DNA from: Pseudomonas faucium
GTDB taxonomy: Bacteria; Pseudomonadota; Gammaproteobacteria; Pseudomonadales; Pseudomonadaceae
DNA length: 64,000 bases
Direction: 5' to 3'
NCBI RefSeq assembly: GCF_021602585.1
Contig: NZ_BQIP01000008.1
Location: 62,001 to 126,000 of the forward strand
Shown here: piece by piece, positions 48,746 to 59,425 of the stretch
Layout: every line of letters starts with the position of its first letter
Numbering within the stretch: position 1 is the first letter of the stretch
Position numbers and translations under genes: made by a program
The notes under the pieces: generated by a model
Told to the model about the DNA's origin: nothing
The model's database searches: none
Seen by the model: the letters and a program-made list of their open reading frames with translations, nothing else

Positions 48746-50114
48746 TACCCGTATCGAGCGTGACAGCATGGGCGAACTGCAGGTGCCGGCCCAGGCCCTG
48801 TACGGTGCCCAGACCCAGCGCGCGGTCGACAACTTCCCGATCAGCGGCAAGCCAATGCCGGCCCAGTTCATTCGTGCGCTGTTGCTGGCCAAGGCGGCTG
48901 CGGCCAAGGCCAACGTCGAGCTGGAGCAGCTTTCGCCGGGGCAGGGCCAGGCCATCGTCAAGGCGGTCGAGCAGTTGCTGGCCGAAGACTTCATCCAGCA
49001 CTTCCCGGTGGATGTGTTCCAGACCGGCTCCGGCACCAGCTCCAACATGAACGCCAACGAGGTGATCGCCACCTTGGCCAGCCGCGTGCTCGGCGAGCCG
49101 GTCAACGCCAACGACCACGTCAACTGCGGCCAGAGCAGCAACGACATCATCCCCACCACCATCCACGTCAGCGCCGCGCTGGCCCTGCATGAGCAACTGC
49201 TGCCGGCGCTGCGCCACCTGGTGCAGGTGATCGAAAGCAAATCGGCGCAGGTGCATCAGTACGTGAAGACCGGCCGCACCCACCTGATGGATGCGATGCC
49301 GGTGCGCATGAGCCAGGTGCTCGATGGCTGGGCAGCACAGGTCAACGGCGCCAAGGCGCACCTTGAAGCCACGCTGCCGAGCCTGCAGGCCCTGGCCCAG
49401 GGCGGCACCGCCGTGGGCACCGGCATCAATGCCCACCCGCAGTTCGCTGCCGGCTTTGCCAAGCAGCTGAGCGCCCTGGCCCAGGTCGAGTTCACGCCCG
49501 GGCAGAACCTGTTCGCCCTGATCGGCTCCCAGGACACCGCCGTGGCGTTGTCCGGCCAGCTCAAGACCACTGCCGTAGCGCTGATGAAAATCGCCAACGA
49601 CTTGCGCTGGATGAACTCCGGCCCGCTGGCGGGCCTGGGTGAAATCGAGCTGCAAGGCCTGCAGCCGGGCTCCTCGATCATGCCGGGCAAGGTCAACCCG
49701 GTGATCCCGGAGGCCACCGCCATGGTGGCCGCACAGGTGATCGGCAACGACGCGACCATCGCCATTGCCGGCCAGTCGGGCAACTTCGAGCTCAACGTGA
49801 TGCTGCCGGTCATTGCCCGCAACCTGCTGGAAAGCATCGAGCTGATGGCCAACGCCAGCCGCCTGCTCGCCGACAAGGCCATCGCCAGCTTCAAGGTCAA
49901 CGAAGGCAAGCTCAAGGAAGCCCTGGCGCGCAACCCGATCCTGGTCACGGCACTGAACCCGATCATTGGCTACCTCAAGGCCGCCGAAATCGCCAAGACC
50001 GCCTACCAGCAGGGCCGGCCGATCATCGACGTGGCCCTTGAGCACACCGACCTGTCGCGTGACCAGCTCGAGGCGCTGCTCGACCCGGAAAAACTCACCG
50101 CTGGCGGCATCTGA
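48738..50114 (+). CDS. fumC: Fumarate hydratase class II (iron-independent)
   Basis: 458 residues from ATG 48738, 7 nt after AAGGA and overlapping fagA by 8 bp. The superfamily signature GSSIMPGKVNP is at 311-321. This fumarase needs no Fe-S cluster, so its induction with Mn-SOD keeps the TCA cycle running in low iron or under oxidative stress. Confidence 0.97.
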   Translation: MSDTRIERDSMGELQVPAQALYGAQTQRAVDNFPISGKPMPAQFIRALLLAKAAAAKANVELEQLSPGQGQAIVKAVEQLLAEDFIQHFPVDVFQTGSGTSSNMNANEVIATLASRVLGEPVNANDHVNCGQSSNDIIPTTIHVSAALALHEQLLPALRHLVQVIESKSAQVHQYVKTGRTHLMDAMPVRMSQVLDGWAAQVNGAKAHLEATLPSLQALAQGGTAVGTGINAHPQFAAGFAKQLSALAQVEFTPGQNLFALIGSQDTAVALSGQLKTTAVALMKIANDLRWMNSGPLAGLGEIELQGLQPGSSIMPGKVNPVIPEATAMVAAQVIGNDATIAIAGQSGNFELNVMLPVIARNLLESIELMANASRLLADKAIASFKVNEGKLKEALARNPILVTALNPIIGYLKAAEIAKTAYQQGRPIIDVALEHTDLSRDQLEALLDPEKLTAGGI

Positions 50115-50139
50115 CCGGCCAGCGCCTAGGAGACACGCC

Positions 50140-50601
50140 ATGCAGCACTGGAAACGCACCACACAAGCCGCCAATCGCCTGTTCGAACAGGGCGAGCTGG
50201 TGGATGCGCGGGAACTCTACCTGCAAGCCCTGGCCCTGGCCCAGGTGCTGTTCGAGCGCTGGCATGACGTCGACGAAGCGGTGGCGGCATTCGTCATCGC
50301 CCACCACAACCTGGCCGACCTGCACCTGCGCCTGAACCAGCCCCACGAAAGCGCGGACTACCTGTGCGCTGCCCATCAGCGCCTGCTGCAGGCCAGCCAG
50401 GACGCGCGCCTGGCGCAGGCGCTGCGGGATGCCGCGCTGCGCCACAGCGGACGCACCTACACCGAGTTGCTGAGTTTCATCGCCGAGTACGGCCAGTACC
50501 CGCGTACCGAGCGCCTGCTCAATCGCCACGCGCCGGGGGCCAGTGAACTGGCCGCCCAGGCGCATGTGGCACCCCGACCCTCTGTCTACGGAATCCATTG
50601 A
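50140..50601 (+). CDS. OrfX, helical (TPR-like) protein of the fumC-sodA operon
   Basis: 153 residues from ATG 50140, with TAGGAG 7 nt upstream. It is helix-rich with TPR-like spacing ([20 protein letters not shown] and [20 protein letters not shown]). It matches the position and size of the unnamed gene between fumC and sodA in P. aeruginosa. A scaffold or assembly factor is possible, but no function is known. Confidence 0.82.
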   Translation: MQHWKRTTQAANRLFEQGELVDARELYLQALALAQVLFERWHDVDEAVAAFVIAHHNLADLHLRLNQPHESADYLCAAHQRLLQASQDARLAQALRDAALRHSGRTYTELLSFIAEYGQYPRTERLLNRHAPGASELAAQAHVAPRPSVYGIH

Positions 50602-50602
50602 C

Positions 50603-51214
50603 ATGCCCCATACCTTGCCTGCGTTGCCCTATGCCTACAACGCGCTGGAACCGCACATCGATACCCAGACCATGGAGATCCACCACACCAAGCATCACCA
50701 GACCTACGTCAACGGCCTGAACGCGGCCGTGGAAGGCACCGAATGGGCCGAGTGGCCGGTTGAAAAGCTGGTCGGGGCGGTCAAGCAGTTGCCGGAAAAC
50801 CTGCGCGGCGCGGTCACCAACCATGGTGGCGGCCATGCCAACCACTCGCTGTTCTGGATCATCATGTCGCCCCAGGGCGGCGGCCAGCCGCAAGGGCAGG
50901 TGGCCAAGGCCATCGACGCCGAACTCGGTGGCTTCGAGGCCTTCAAGGAGGCGTTCACCAAGGCTGCGCTGACGCGCTTCGGCAGTGGCTGGGCGTGGCT
51001 GAGTGTCACCCCGCAAAAGGCGCTGGTGGTGGAAAGCAGCGGCAACCAGGACAGCCCGTTGATGCACGGCAACACACCGATTCTCGGCCTGGATGTCTGG
51101 GAACATGCCTACTACCTGAAGTACCAGAACCGTCGTCCGGAATACATCGGTGCCTTCTACAACGTCATCGATTGGGCGCAGGTGGAACGTCGTTACCTTG
51201 AAGCATTGAAGTGA
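50603..51214 (+). CDS. sodA: Manganese superoxide dismutase
   Basis: 203 residues from ATG 50603. Metal ligands: His27 (MEIHHTKHH), His in ANHSLFW, and Asp/His in [21 protein letters not shown] carries the Gln of Mn enzymes rather than the Ala-Gly form of Fe-SOD. No signal peptide, so cytoplasmic. It replaces Fe-SOD when Fur is relieved. Confidence 0.96.
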   Translation: MPHTLPALPYAYNALEPHIDTQTMEIHHTKHHQTYVNGLNAAVEGTEWAEWPVEKLVGAVKQLPENLRGAVTNHGGGHANHSLFWIIMSPQGGGQPQGQVAKAIDAELGGFEAFKEAFTKAALTRFGSGWAWLSVTPQKALVVESSGNQDSPLMHGNTPILGLDVWEHAYYLKYQNRRPEYIGAFYNVIDWAQVERRYLEALK

Positions 51215-51225
51215 GCCGAACCGGT

Positions 51226-52119
51226 ATGCGCGCGGAGGTGATGTCTGTCGGGAGTGTGCGCCTGTTTCGCCTGGCCATAGGCACGCTGCTGCTGTTGGTC
51301 GGCACGGCCTTGCTGGTGGCGCGGGGCATTGCCTGGCTGGACCTGGACCCACGCATGCTGCGCGCCCTGGAAGGGGGCGCGGTATGTGCGCTGGGCACGG
51401 CGCTGGGTGCGGTACCGGTGTTGGTGATTCGCAACATGCCGGTGGCCCTGGCTGACACCTTGCTGGGCTTCGGCGCCGGGGTGATGCTGGCGGCCACTGC
51501 GTTTTCCCTGATCATCCCGGGGCTCGAGGCTGCCCAGTCCATCGGTTTCAGCCCGTGGGGCGCGGGTGGGCTGATCAGCTTCGGCTTGCTGTTCGGGGCG
51601 TTGTGCCTGTTCGTGGTCGACCTGAAGGTGTCCGGTGCATCGCCCGAGGCGTTGGTCGGCACCGCGCAGCAACCGGTGATCGCGGCGCGGATCTGGATGT
51701 TCGTGATTGCCATCATTGCCCATAACATTCCCGAAGGCATGGCCATCGGCGTTTCCGCAGGGGGCGGCATGGCCGATGCCGACAGCCTGGCGATGGGCAT
51801 TGCCCTGCAGGATGTGCCCGAGGGCCTGGTGATTGCGCTGGTGCTGGCGGGGGCGGGGATGCCGCGGTTCAAGGCGTTTCTGATCGGCGCTGCTTCAGGG
51901 CTGGTGGAGCCGCTGGCGGCGGTGCTTTGCGCCTGGCTGGTGAATGTCGCCGAATTGCTGCTGCCACTGGGCCTGGCCTGTGCGGCGGGGGCGATGCTGC
52001 TGGTGGTCACCCAGGAGATCATTCCCGAGTCTCGCAGCAATGGGCATCACCGGTTGGCCAGCCTGGGGCTGTGCGTCGGCTTTTGCCTGATGATGGTGAT
52101 GGATACCGCGATGTCTTGA
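51226..52119 (+). CDS. ZIP-family divalent metal transporter
   Basis: 297 residues from ATG 51226 (GTG 51211, overlapping sodA, is possible). About eight helices. The paired metal-site helices are intact: HNIPEGMAIGVS and ALQDVPEGLVIALVL. It comes straight after sodA, so import of Mn2+ for SodA is an attractive idea, but family members also carry Zn2+. Confidence 0.87.
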   Translation: MRAEVMSVGSVRLFRLAIGTLLLLVGTALLVARGIAWLDLDPRMLRALEGGAVCALGTALGAVPVLVIRNMPVALADTLLGFGAGVMLAATAFSLIIPGLEAAQSIGFSPWGAGGLISFGLLFGALCLFVVDLKVSGASPEALVGTAQQPVIAARIWMFVIAIIAHNIPEGMAIGVSAGGGMADADSLAMGIALQDVPEGLVIALVLAGAGMPRFKAFLIGAASGLVEPLAAVLCAWLVNVAELLLPLGLACAAGAMLLVVTQEIIPESRSNGHHRLASLGLCVGFCLMMVMDTAMS

Positions 52120-52126
52120 GTGGGCT

Positions 52127-52148
52127 GCGCCGGCCTTGATGCCGGCGC
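52127..52148. terminator. Convergent hairpin after ZIP gene and ptsO
   Basis: GCGCCGGC-CTTGAT-GCCGGCGC (52127-52148), perfect 8-bp stem between two converging genes. No T run, so factor-assisted or weak. Confidence 0.4.
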
Positions 52149-52161
52149 GGTTCGAGGCGGC

Positions 52162-52434
52162 TTACTCGCCTTCGTCGAAGTAGTTGTTGATCAACGCCAC
52201 CAGTGCATCCAGCGCTTCACTGTCCTGCTCACCTTCGGTGTGCAGGTGCACCTGGGTGCCTTTGCCTGCCGCGAGCATCATCACGGCCATGATGCTCTTG
52301 CCGTCCACCAGCTTGTCGGGTGCGCGCCCCACCCGCACCTGGCAAGGGAAGCGCCCGGCCACGCCAACGAACTTGGCGGCCGCTCGGGCGTGCAGCCCCA
52401 GCTTGTTGATGATGGTGATTTCGCGGGCGGGCAT
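52162..52434 (-). CDS. ptsO: NPr, phosphocarrier of the nitrogen PTS
   Basis: 90 residues from ATG 52434. Phospho-His15 sits in GLHARAAAK, and the regulatory Ser region is LVDGKSIMAVMMLAAGKG. It passes phosphate from PtsP to PtsN. Last gene of the rpoN-ptsN-rapZ-ptsO string. Confidence 0.95.
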   Translation of the reverse strand: MPAREITIINKLGLHARAAAKFVGVAGRFPCQVRVGRAPDKLVDGKSIMAVMMLAAGKGTQVHLHTEGEQDSEALDALVALINNYFDEGE

Positions 52435-52454
52435 CGTGGGGCGGATCCTGTGGG

Positions 52455-53309
52455 CTAGAGGTCGCGGTGGCGGACCTGGACGTTTTTCAGGGACTGTTGC
52501 AACAGCTGGCCTAGGCGTTCGGTGATGTAGACCGAGCGGTGATGACCGCCGGTGCAGCCGATGGCGATGGTGACATAGGCGCGGTTGCTGGCGGCAAAGC
52601 GCGGCAGCCATTTGAGCAGGTAGCTGGAAATGTCGTTGAACATTTCTTCCACGTCCGGCTGGGCGGCAAGGTAATCCATGACCGGCTGTTCGAGCCCGGA
52701 ATGCTCGCGCAGCTCGGGCTTCCAGTACGGGTTGGGCAGGCAGCGCACGTCGAATACCAGGTCGGCATCGACCGGCATGCCGCGCTTGAAGCCGAACGAC
52801 TCGACCAGAAATGCAGTGCCAGGCTCGGGTTGATTGAGCAGGCGCAGCTTGATCGTGTCGCGCAGCTGATAGAGGTTGAGGCTGGTGGTGTCGATCTTGA
52901 GGTCGGCAAGGTCGGCGATCGGCCCCAGCAACTCGCTTTCCACACGGATAGCCTCGGCCAGCGAACGGTCGGCGTTGGTCAGCGGGTGGCGACGGCGGGT
53001 TTCGGAGAAGCGCTTGAGCAGCGTCTCTTCGTCGGCATCGAGGAACAGCACATCACACTTGATGTGGCGGCCGCGGGCTTCGGCAAGCAGTTCGGGGAAG
53101 CGTGACAGGTGGCTTGGCAGGTTGCGTGCATCGATCGAGACAGCGACTTTGGGCTGCAACAGCTCGGTGTTGATCAGCGCGTTCTCCGCCAGCTGCGGCA
53201 GCAGGCCGGCTGGCAGGTTGTCGATGACGTAATAGCCGTTGTCTTCCAGCACATCGAGGGCGGTACTCTTGCCGGAGCCGGACCGGCCGCTGACGATGAT
53301 CAGGCGCAT
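52455..53309 (-). CDS. rapZ: RapZ-type RNase adapter / nucleotide-binding protein
   Basis: 284 residues. Walker [10 protein letters not shown] is at 8-16, and the C-terminal RNA-binding part contains [18 protein letters not shown]. In enterobacteria it directs RNase E to the sRNA GlmZ to tune GlmS; whether that target exists in Pseudomonas is unclear. 2 bp from ptsN. Confidence 0.93.
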   Translation of the reverse strand: MRLIIVSGRSGSGKSTALDVLEDNGYYVIDNLPAGLLPQLAENALINTELLQPKVAVSIDARNLPSHLSRFPELLAEARGRHIKCDVLFLDADEETLLKRFSETRRRHPLTNADRSLAEAIRVESELLGPIADLADLKIDTTSLNLYQLRDTIKLRLLNQPEPGTAFLVESFGFKRGMPVDADLVFDVRCLPNPYWKPELREHSGLEQPVMDYLAAQPDVEEMFNDISSYLLKWLPRFAASNRAYVTIAIGCTGGHHRSVYITERLGQLLQQSLKNVQVRHRDL

Positions 53310-53311
53310 GT

Positions 53312-53779
53312 TCAGTGCTCGTTCTGTGCGTCCAGGACAACCTGGTACAGGGCCTCGCTGCTGTGTGCAGCACGCAGGCGCTCGCGAACATCCTTGCGAT
53401 CGAGCATGCTGGCAATCTGGCGCAGCAGTTCCAGATGGGCATCGGTGGCGGCCTCTGGCACCAGCAGGACGAACAGCAAGTCCACGGGCGCACCGTCGAT
53501 GGCGTCGAAATCGATGGGGGCAGCTAGGTGGAGCAGGGCGCTGACCGGGGTTTCGCAGCCCTTGAGCCGGCAGTGCGGAATGGCTATGCCATTGCCGAAA
53601 CCGGTGGAGCCCAGTTTTTCGCGAGCAATCAGCTTCTCGAAGAGATCTTGCTCATCAAGCTCGGGGACTTCGCGGTGGACCGCAGTGGCGATGGTTTCCA
53701 GCGCGCGTTTTTTGCTGCTGACGCCCGGCACGTTCACCAGGGAACGGCCGGGGGTCAGGATGGTTTCAAGTCGGATCAT
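53312..53779 (-). CDS. ptsN: PtsN, nitrogen-PTS EIIA
   Basis: 155 residues. Phospho-His69 in GIAIPHCRL. It is the output of the nitrogen PTS, affecting potassium transport, carbon storage and sigma-54-dependent genes in P. putida. Confidence 0.95.
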   Translation of the reverse strand: MIRLETILTPGRSLVNVPGVSSKKRALETIATAVHREVPELDEQDLFEKLIAREKLGSTGFGNGIAIPHCRLKGCETPVSALLHLAAPIDFDAIDGAPVDLLFVLLVPEAATDAHLELLRQIASMLDRKDVRERLRAAHSSEALYQVVLDAQNEH

Positions 53780-53791
53780 GGATGAGGGGGA

Positions 53792-54100
53792 TCAGCGGGC
53801 GGCTTGACCTTGCAGCAAGCTCTGCTGTTTTTCCTTGTGTTTTTTCAGTTGGCGGTCGAGCTTGTCGGCCAAGGCGTCGATCGCTGCATACATGTCTTCG
53901 TGTTCCGCGTTGGCAACCACTTCGCCGCCGGGAATCTGCACGGTCGCTTCGACCTTCTGCAGCAGCTTCTCGACCTTCATGATGACCTGCACGTTGGTGA
54001 TCTTGTCGAAGTGACTCTCCACCCGGGCTAGCTTTTCAAGCACGTAATCGCGCAGCGGCTGGGTGACTTCTACATGCTGTCCACTGATATTGACTTGCAT
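53792..54100 (-). CDS. hpf: Short-form hibernation-promoting factor
   Basis: 102 residues from ATG 54100. MQVNISGQHVEVTQPLRDYV opens the beta-alpha-beta fold of HPF/YfiA, and it lacks the C-terminal dimerisation domain of long HPF. It stabilises idle ribosomes in stationary phase. 78 bp after rpoN. Confidence 0.95.
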   Translation of the reverse strand: MQVNISGQHVEVTQPLRDYVLEKLARVESHFDKITNVQVIMKVEKLLQKVEATVQIPGGEVVANAEHEDMYAAIDALADKLDRQLKKHKEKQQSLLQGQAAR

Positions 54101-54178
54101 ACAGCTTCTCCTTTGTTGCCCGTGCATAAAGAGGCAGGTATTGCACCTGCCCCACAAACGCTGTGGCACACCCAGGGG

Positions 54179-55672
54179 CTACATCAGTCGCTTGCGCTCG
54201 CTCGACGGTGCGATGCCGAGGGACTCGCGGTACTTGGCGACGGTGCGACGGGCTACCTGGATGCCTTGTGCCTCCAGTAAACCAGCGATCTTGCTGTCAC
54301 TCAATGGCTTTTTCTGATTTTCCGCCGCAACCAGTTTCTTGATGATCGCGCGGATCGCCGTGGACGAGCATTCTCCACCTTCGGCGGTGCTGACGTGGCT
54401 GGAGAAAAAGTACTTCAGTTCGTAGATGCCGCGGGGGGTGTGCATGTACTTCTGCGTGGTCACCCGCGAAATGGTGGACTCGTGCATGCCGACCGCTTCG
54501 GCGATATCGTGCAGCACCAGCGGTTTCATCGCCTCGTCGCCGTGGTCGAGGAAGCCGCGCTGATGCTCGACGATCTGCGTGGCCACCTTCATCAGCGTTT
54601 CATTGCGGCTCTGCAGGCTCTTGATGAACCAGCGCGCCTCTTGCAGCTGGTTGCGCATGAAGGTGTTGTCGGCGCTGGTGTCGGCGCGGCGCACGAAGCC
54701 TGCGTACTGGGGGTTGACCCGCAGGCGCGGGATCGCTTCCTGGTTCAGCTCGACCAGCCAGCGTTCGCTGTCCTTGCGCACGATCACGTCCGGCACCACG
54801 TATTCCGGCTCGCTCGATTCGATCTGCGAACCCGGGCGCGGGTTGAGGCTCTGTACCAGTTCGATGACCTGGCGCAGCTCGTCTTCCTTGAGCTTCATGC
54901 GGCGCATCAGCTGGCTGTAGTCGCGGCTGCCGAGCAGGTCGATGAAGTCGCTGACCAGGCGCTGGGCCTCGCTCATCCACGGCGTGCTGGCAGGCAGCTG
55001 GCGCAGCTGCAGCAGCAGGCACTCACCCAGGTTGCGCGCGCCGACCCCGGCGGGCTCGAACTGCTGGATGCGGTGCAGCACCGCCTCGACTTCGTCGAGC
55101 TCGATATCCAGCTCCGGGTCGAAGCCTGCGCAAATCTCTTCGAGGGTGTCTTCGAGGTAGCCCTGGCCGTTGATGCTGTCGATCAGGGTCACGGCGATCA
55201 GCCGGTCGGTGTCGGACATCGGCGCCAGGTTCAATTGCCACAGCAGGTGGCTTTGCAGGCTCTCGCCGGCCGATGTGCGGGTGGTGAAGTCCCACTCGTC
55301 GTCATCGTTGCTCGGCAGGCTGCTGGCGCTGGTCTGGTAGATGTCTTCCCAGGCCGTGTCGACCGGGAGCTCGTTGGGGATTCGCTCGTTCCACTCACCG
55401 TCTTCCAGGGTTTCGGCACTGCTGGTGCTTTCCTGGAAGCTGTTGTCCTGGGCTTCGGCAACCGGCTTGTTCTCGGCGTTGTCGGCCATCGGGTCGCTGT
55501 TGTCGAAGTCGTCGCCGTCTTCCTGACGTTCGAGCATCGGATTGGACTCCAGCGCTTCCTGGATTTCCTGCTGCAGGTCCAGGGTGGAAAGCTGAAGTAG
55601 GCGAATGGCCTGTTGCAACTGCGGGGTCATCGTCAGTTGCTGGCCCATTTTTAGGACGAGCGATGGTTTCAT
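54179..55672 (-). CDS. rpoN: RNA polymerase sigma-54 factor
   Basis: 497 residues from ATG 55672. Gln-rich region I ([20 protein letters not shown]) binds enhancer-activated core, an acidic region II follows, and the RpoN box [10 protein letters not shown] (474-483) recognises the -24 element. It reads GG/GC promoters, of which one good candidate lies at 13758 in this window. Confidence 0.98.
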   Translation of the reverse strand: MKPSLVLKMGQQLTMTPQLQQAIRLLQLSTLDLQQEIQEALESNPMLERQEDGDDFDNSDPMADNAENKPVAEAQDNSFQESTSSAETLEDGEWNERIPNELPVDTAWEDIYQTSASSLPSNDDDEWDFTTRTSAGESLQSHLLWQLNLAPMSDTDRLIAVTLIDSINGQGYLEDTLEEICAGFDPELDIELDEVEAVLHRIQQFEPAGVGARNLGECLLLQLRQLPASTPWMSEAQRLVSDFIDLLGSRDYSQLMRRMKLKEDELRQVIELVQSLNPRPGSQIESSEPEYVVPDVIVRKDSERWLVELNQEAIPRLRVNPQYAGFVRRADTSADNTFMRNQLQEARWFIKSLQSRNETLMKVATQIVEHQRGFLDHGDEAMKPLVLHDIAEAVGMHESTISRVTTQKYMHTPRGIYELKYFFSSHVSTAEGGECSSTAIRAIIKKLVAAENQKKPLSDSKIAGLLEAQGIQVARRTVAKYRESLGIAPSSERKRLM

Positions 55673-55766
55673 GGCAGGGGCTAAATACCTTGTTCGCCGG
55701 CGCGCATGCGCCATCCACTACACGAGGGCGCCGGAGCGCCAAATTCAAGCAAGTTTTATGCCTTAA

Positions 55767-55795
55767 ATTGTAGCGTTTGCCTAGAGCACTGTAAC
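55767..55795 (-). promoter_or_regulatory. Candidate sigma-70 promoter of rpoN
   Basis: On the minus strand: -35 GTTACA (55790-55795), 17-bp spacer, -10 TACAAT (55767-55772), within the 173-bp gap between lptB and rpoN. This would let rpoN be expressed separately from the lpt genes. Confidence 0.5.
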
Positions 55796-55845
55796 AACTT
55801 AAGCCCCGTCAAGGACCAATTGCAGTGCTCCAGGCATACCTTGGC

Positions 55846-56571
<726 letters not shown>

Positions 56572-57096
56572 TTACTCGGCCTTCTTCTTCGGCTGGATCA
56601 CCATGTCGATGCGCTGACGTGGTGCAGTGACGTTGCCGCCACGACCGGCGGTCGCCACCTGGGACTTGGTGTTGTAGACGATCTTCTCGCCTTCGGTGGT
56701 GTTGCCTTCGTTCTCGACCTTGGCGCGGTCGGTGAGAATCACCGTGTCTTTCTGCGCCTGGTACTGGATGGTGATCGCCCAGCCTTTCATCTTGTCGGGC
56801 TTGGCGGTGCTCTGCTGCTGCTCGAAATAGGCCAGGTTGCCCACCGAGGTGACCACGTCGATGTCGCCGTTGGCGGCGCGGGTCATGGTCACGGTGTTGC
56901 CTTTGATCATCATGGAGCCTTGGGTGATGATCACGTCACCGGTGTAGGTGGCCACGCCTTGCTTGTCGTCCAGGTGAGCGTTGTCGGCCTGGATGCGGAT
57001 CGGCTGGTCACGGTCGGTCGGCAGGGCGAAGGCGCTCGCGCTTCCCAGTGCTGCGCTCAGGCTGAGCAAAAGGGGGAGGGTTTTAACGAGCCTCAT
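56572..57096 (-). CDS. lptA: LPS transport periplasmic bridge protein LptA
   Basis: 174 residues with a Sec signal (LGSASAFA/LPTDRDQP). PIRIQADNAHLDDKQGVATY is the OstA/LptA jelly-roll start, and a Lys-rich tail follows. It polymerises into the bridge that carries LPS across the periplasm. It overlaps lptC by 14 bp. Confidence 0.95.
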   Translation of the reverse strand: MRLVKTLPLLLSLSAALGSASAFALPTDRDQPIRIQADNAHLDDKQGVATYTGDVIITQGSMMIKGNTVTMTRAANGDIDVVTSVGNLAYFEQQQSTAKPDKMKGWAITIQYQAQKDTVILTDRAKVENEGNTTEGEKIVYNTKSQVATAGRGGNVTAPRQRIDMVIQPKKKAE

Positions 57097-57655
57097 ACTG
57101 TCCTCTTACGTTAGAAAGCAGGTCCATCCTGCCTTCTTTCAAATACGCTTTCATTCCCTTGCCCGTGGTCGTGCCACCGGCGCCGTCGATTCTAACGGCT
57201 TGCTCGGTCTGCGCATATTGCTTCTGTGGGAATACGGTCATGCGCGAGCTGGTAATGATGGTTTCGCGCTGTTTTTCATCGGTGCGGGCCACGCGCACCT
57301 GGTCGATCAGTTCGACTTCGCTGCCGTCGGGGCTGACTTCGGCGCGAACGCTCTGCACGTGCCAGGGGTATTCGGTGCCCCGGTACATGTGCAGGTCCGG
57401 TGTGGTCACCAGTGTGACCTCGCTGGCCTTGAGGTGTTCGACCTTGTCGGCGGTCATTTCGTACTGCAGCTTGCCATCGGGTAGAAATTGCAGGCTGTGG
57501 GCGTTGGTCGCGTAGTAGTCGATGGCGCTTTCGTCGACCTCTGCCACCGGCTTGTCGAGGAAGCTCTCCGGGCTGACATTCCAGTAGCCGATCGCCACCA
57601 GCAGGGCGGCGATCAGCGCGAGCAGCACAATGTTGCGGGCTTTCTTGCTGAACAT
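57083..57655 (-). CDS. lptC: LPS export protein LptC
   Basis: 190 residues. One N-terminal membrane helix (NIVLLALIAALLVAIGYWNV) anchors a periplasmic jelly roll (DYYATNAHSLQFLPDGKLQY). It hands LPS from LptBFG to LptA. 8 bp from kdsC. Confidence 0.94.
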   Translation of the reverse strand: MFSKKARNIVLLALIAALLVAIGYWNVSPESFLDKPVAEVDESAIDYYATNAHSLQFLPDGKLQYEMTADKVEHLKASEVTLVTTPDLHMYRGTEYPWHVQSVRAEVSPDGSEVELIDQVRVARTDEKQRETIITSSRMTVFPQKQYAQTEQAVRIDGAGGTTTGKGMKAYLKEGRMDLLSNVRGQYEAR

Positions 57656-57663
57656 GGTCGGCC

Positions 57664-58188
57664 TTAAAGGTAATGGGCGTTGGCAGCGTCCAGGGTACCC
57701 TGGGCCTGCATGATCAGTTCGCAGAACTCGCGGGCGGCGCCTTCGCCACCGCGCGCCTGGGTCACGCCGTGGGCGTGCTGGCGAACAAATGGCGCGGCGT
57801 TGGCCACCGCCATGCCCAGGCCCACCCGGCGAATCACCGGCAGGTCGGGCAGGTCGTCGCCCAGATAGGCGACCTGTTCATAGCTTAGGCCCAGTTCGGC
57901 GAGCAGGCCGTCGAGCACCACCATTTTGTCCTCGCGGCCCTGGAACAGGTGTGGGATGCCGAGGTTCTTCGCCCGGCGCTCGACCACCGGGGTCTTGCGC
58001 CCGCTGATGATCGCGGTGGTCACGCCCGAGGCCATGAGCATCTTGATGCCGTGGCCGTCGAGGGTGTTGAAGGTCTTGAACTCGCTGCCGTCCTCGAGAA
58101 AGTACAGGCGCCCGTCGGTGAGCACGCCGTCGACATCGAAAACCGCGAGTTTGATGGCTTTGCCGCGTTGCAGCAGATCCTGGGTCAT
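57664..58188 (-). CDS. kdsC: Kdo-8-phosphate phosphatase
   Basis: 174 residues, HAD fold without cap. Motif I FDVDGVLTDG (18-27), motif II ISGRKTPVV, motif III YLGDDLPDLPV. It removes phosphate from Kdo8P to give Kdo for lipid A. 14 bp after kdsD. Confidence 0.95.
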   Translation of the reverse strand: MTQDLLQRGKAIKLAVFDVDGVLTDGRLYFLEDGSEFKTFNTLDGHGIKMLMASGVTTAIISGRKTPVVERRAKNLGIPHLFQGREDKMVVLDGLLAELGLSYEQVAYLGDDLPDLPVIRRVGLGMAVANAAPFVRQHAHGVTQARGGEGAAREFCELIMQAQGTLDAANAHYL

Positions 58189-58202
58189 TTGCAGGGTTCT
58201 CC

Positions 58203-59177
58203 TTACATCACGCCGGCGCGCAGCAGGTCGTGCATGTTCAAGGCGCCGGTCGGGTGGTCGTGCTTGTCCACCACCACCAGGGCGCTGATCTTGTGGTCTT
58301 CCATGATCTTCAGCGCTTCGGCCGCGAGCATGTCGGCGCGGGCAGTCTTGCCGTGCACGGTCATTACCTGGTCAATCAGGGTGGTGTGCACATCGATGCT
58401 GCGGTCCAGGCTGCGGCGCAGGTCGCCGTCGGTGAAGATCCCGGCCAGCTTGCCGTCCTTCTCCAGCACCACGGTCATGCCCAGGCCCTTGCGGGACATT
58501 TCCAGCAGCGCGTCCTTGAGCAGCGTGCCGCGTTGCACCTTTGGCAGTTCGTCGCCAGCGTGCATCACGTTCTCGACCTTGAGCAGCAGGCGCCGGCCCA
58601 GGGCGCCGCCGGGGTGCGAGAAGGCGAAATCCTCGGCGGTGAAGCCGCGTGCCTCGAGCAGGGCGATGGCCAGCGCGTCGCCCAGCACCAGCGAGGCGGT
58701 GGTCGAAGACGTCGGTGCCAGGTTCAGCGGGCAGGCTTCCTGGGCGACCCGGGCGTCGAGGTTGACCTCGGCGGCCTGGGCCAGGGGCGAATCGGGGTTG
58801 CCGGTGAGGCTGATGAGCTGGATGCCGAGGCGCTTGATCAGCGGCAGCAGGGTGACGATCTCCGCGGTGCTGCCCGAGTTGGACAGGGCGAGAATGACGT
58901 CGTCGCGGGTGATCATGCCCATGTCGCCGTGGCTGGCTTCGGCCGGGTGCACGAAGAACGCCGGCGTGCCGGTGCTGGCCAGGGTCGCGGCGATCTTGTT
59001 GCCGATGTGCCCGGACTTGCCCATGCCCACGACCACGACGCGGCCTTTGCTTGCCAGGATCAGCTCGCACGCCTTGACGAAATTGGCGTCGATGCGGGCC
59101 ATCAGGCCCTCGACGGCCTCGAGTTCAAGGCGCAGGGTACGCTGGGCGGATTGGATCAGCTCGCTGGATTGGCTCAT
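58203..59177 (-). CDS. kdsD: Arabinose-5-phosphate isomerase
   Basis: 324 residues from ATG 59177. SIS domain (VVVVGMGKSGHIGNKIAATL and LALSNSGSTAEIV), then two CBS repeats (EKDGKLAGIFTDGDLRRSL and VVVDKHDHPTGALNMHDLL). It converts Ru5P to A5P, the first step to Kdo. First gene of kdsDC-lptCAB; TATAAT on the minus strand (59211-59216) may be its -10. Confidence 0.96.
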   Translation of the reverse strand: MSQSSELIQSAQRTLRLELEAVEGLMARIDANFVKACELILASKGRVVVVGMGKSGHIGNKIAATLASTGTPAFFVHPAEASHGDMGMITRDDVILALSNSGSTAEIVTLLPLIKRLGIQLISLTGNPDSPLAQAAEVNLDARVAQEACPLNLAPTSSTTASLVLGDALAIALLEARGFTAEDFAFSHPGGALGRRLLLKVENVMHAGDELPKVQRGTLLKDALLEMSRKGLGMTVVLEKDGKLAGIFTDGDLRRSLDRSIDVHTTLIDQVMTVHGKTARADMLAAEALKIMEDHKISALVVVDKHDHPTGALNMHDLLRAGVM

Positions 59178-59305
59178 GTGTGGAAAACGATGTCTGATGA
59201 AAAGGCGGCGATTATAGCCGCAATGGAAGAAAGCCTCATCCTTTCGATTGCTGTAACAAATGTCACCAAAGTCTGTCATTGGCCTGAACGACACGTTCCA
59301 TGGCC

Positions 59306-59335
59306 TTGGGGACGCACTGTGAGCGGTGCTATAGT
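59306..59335 (+). promoter_or_regulatory. Candidate promoter of the mla operon
   Basis: -35 TTGGGG (59306-59311), 18-bp spacer, -10 TATAGT (59330-59335), about 90 bp before mlaF and divergent from kdsD. Confidence 0.4.
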
Positions 59336-59425
59336 TCGCCGCTATTCGGCCCGTCAGGGGCGCGTGTGCCTTCATGAAGGGGGCCGGCGTCCATTAGGAC
59401 GAGGCTGCACTAGCAAGGAGTCTAG

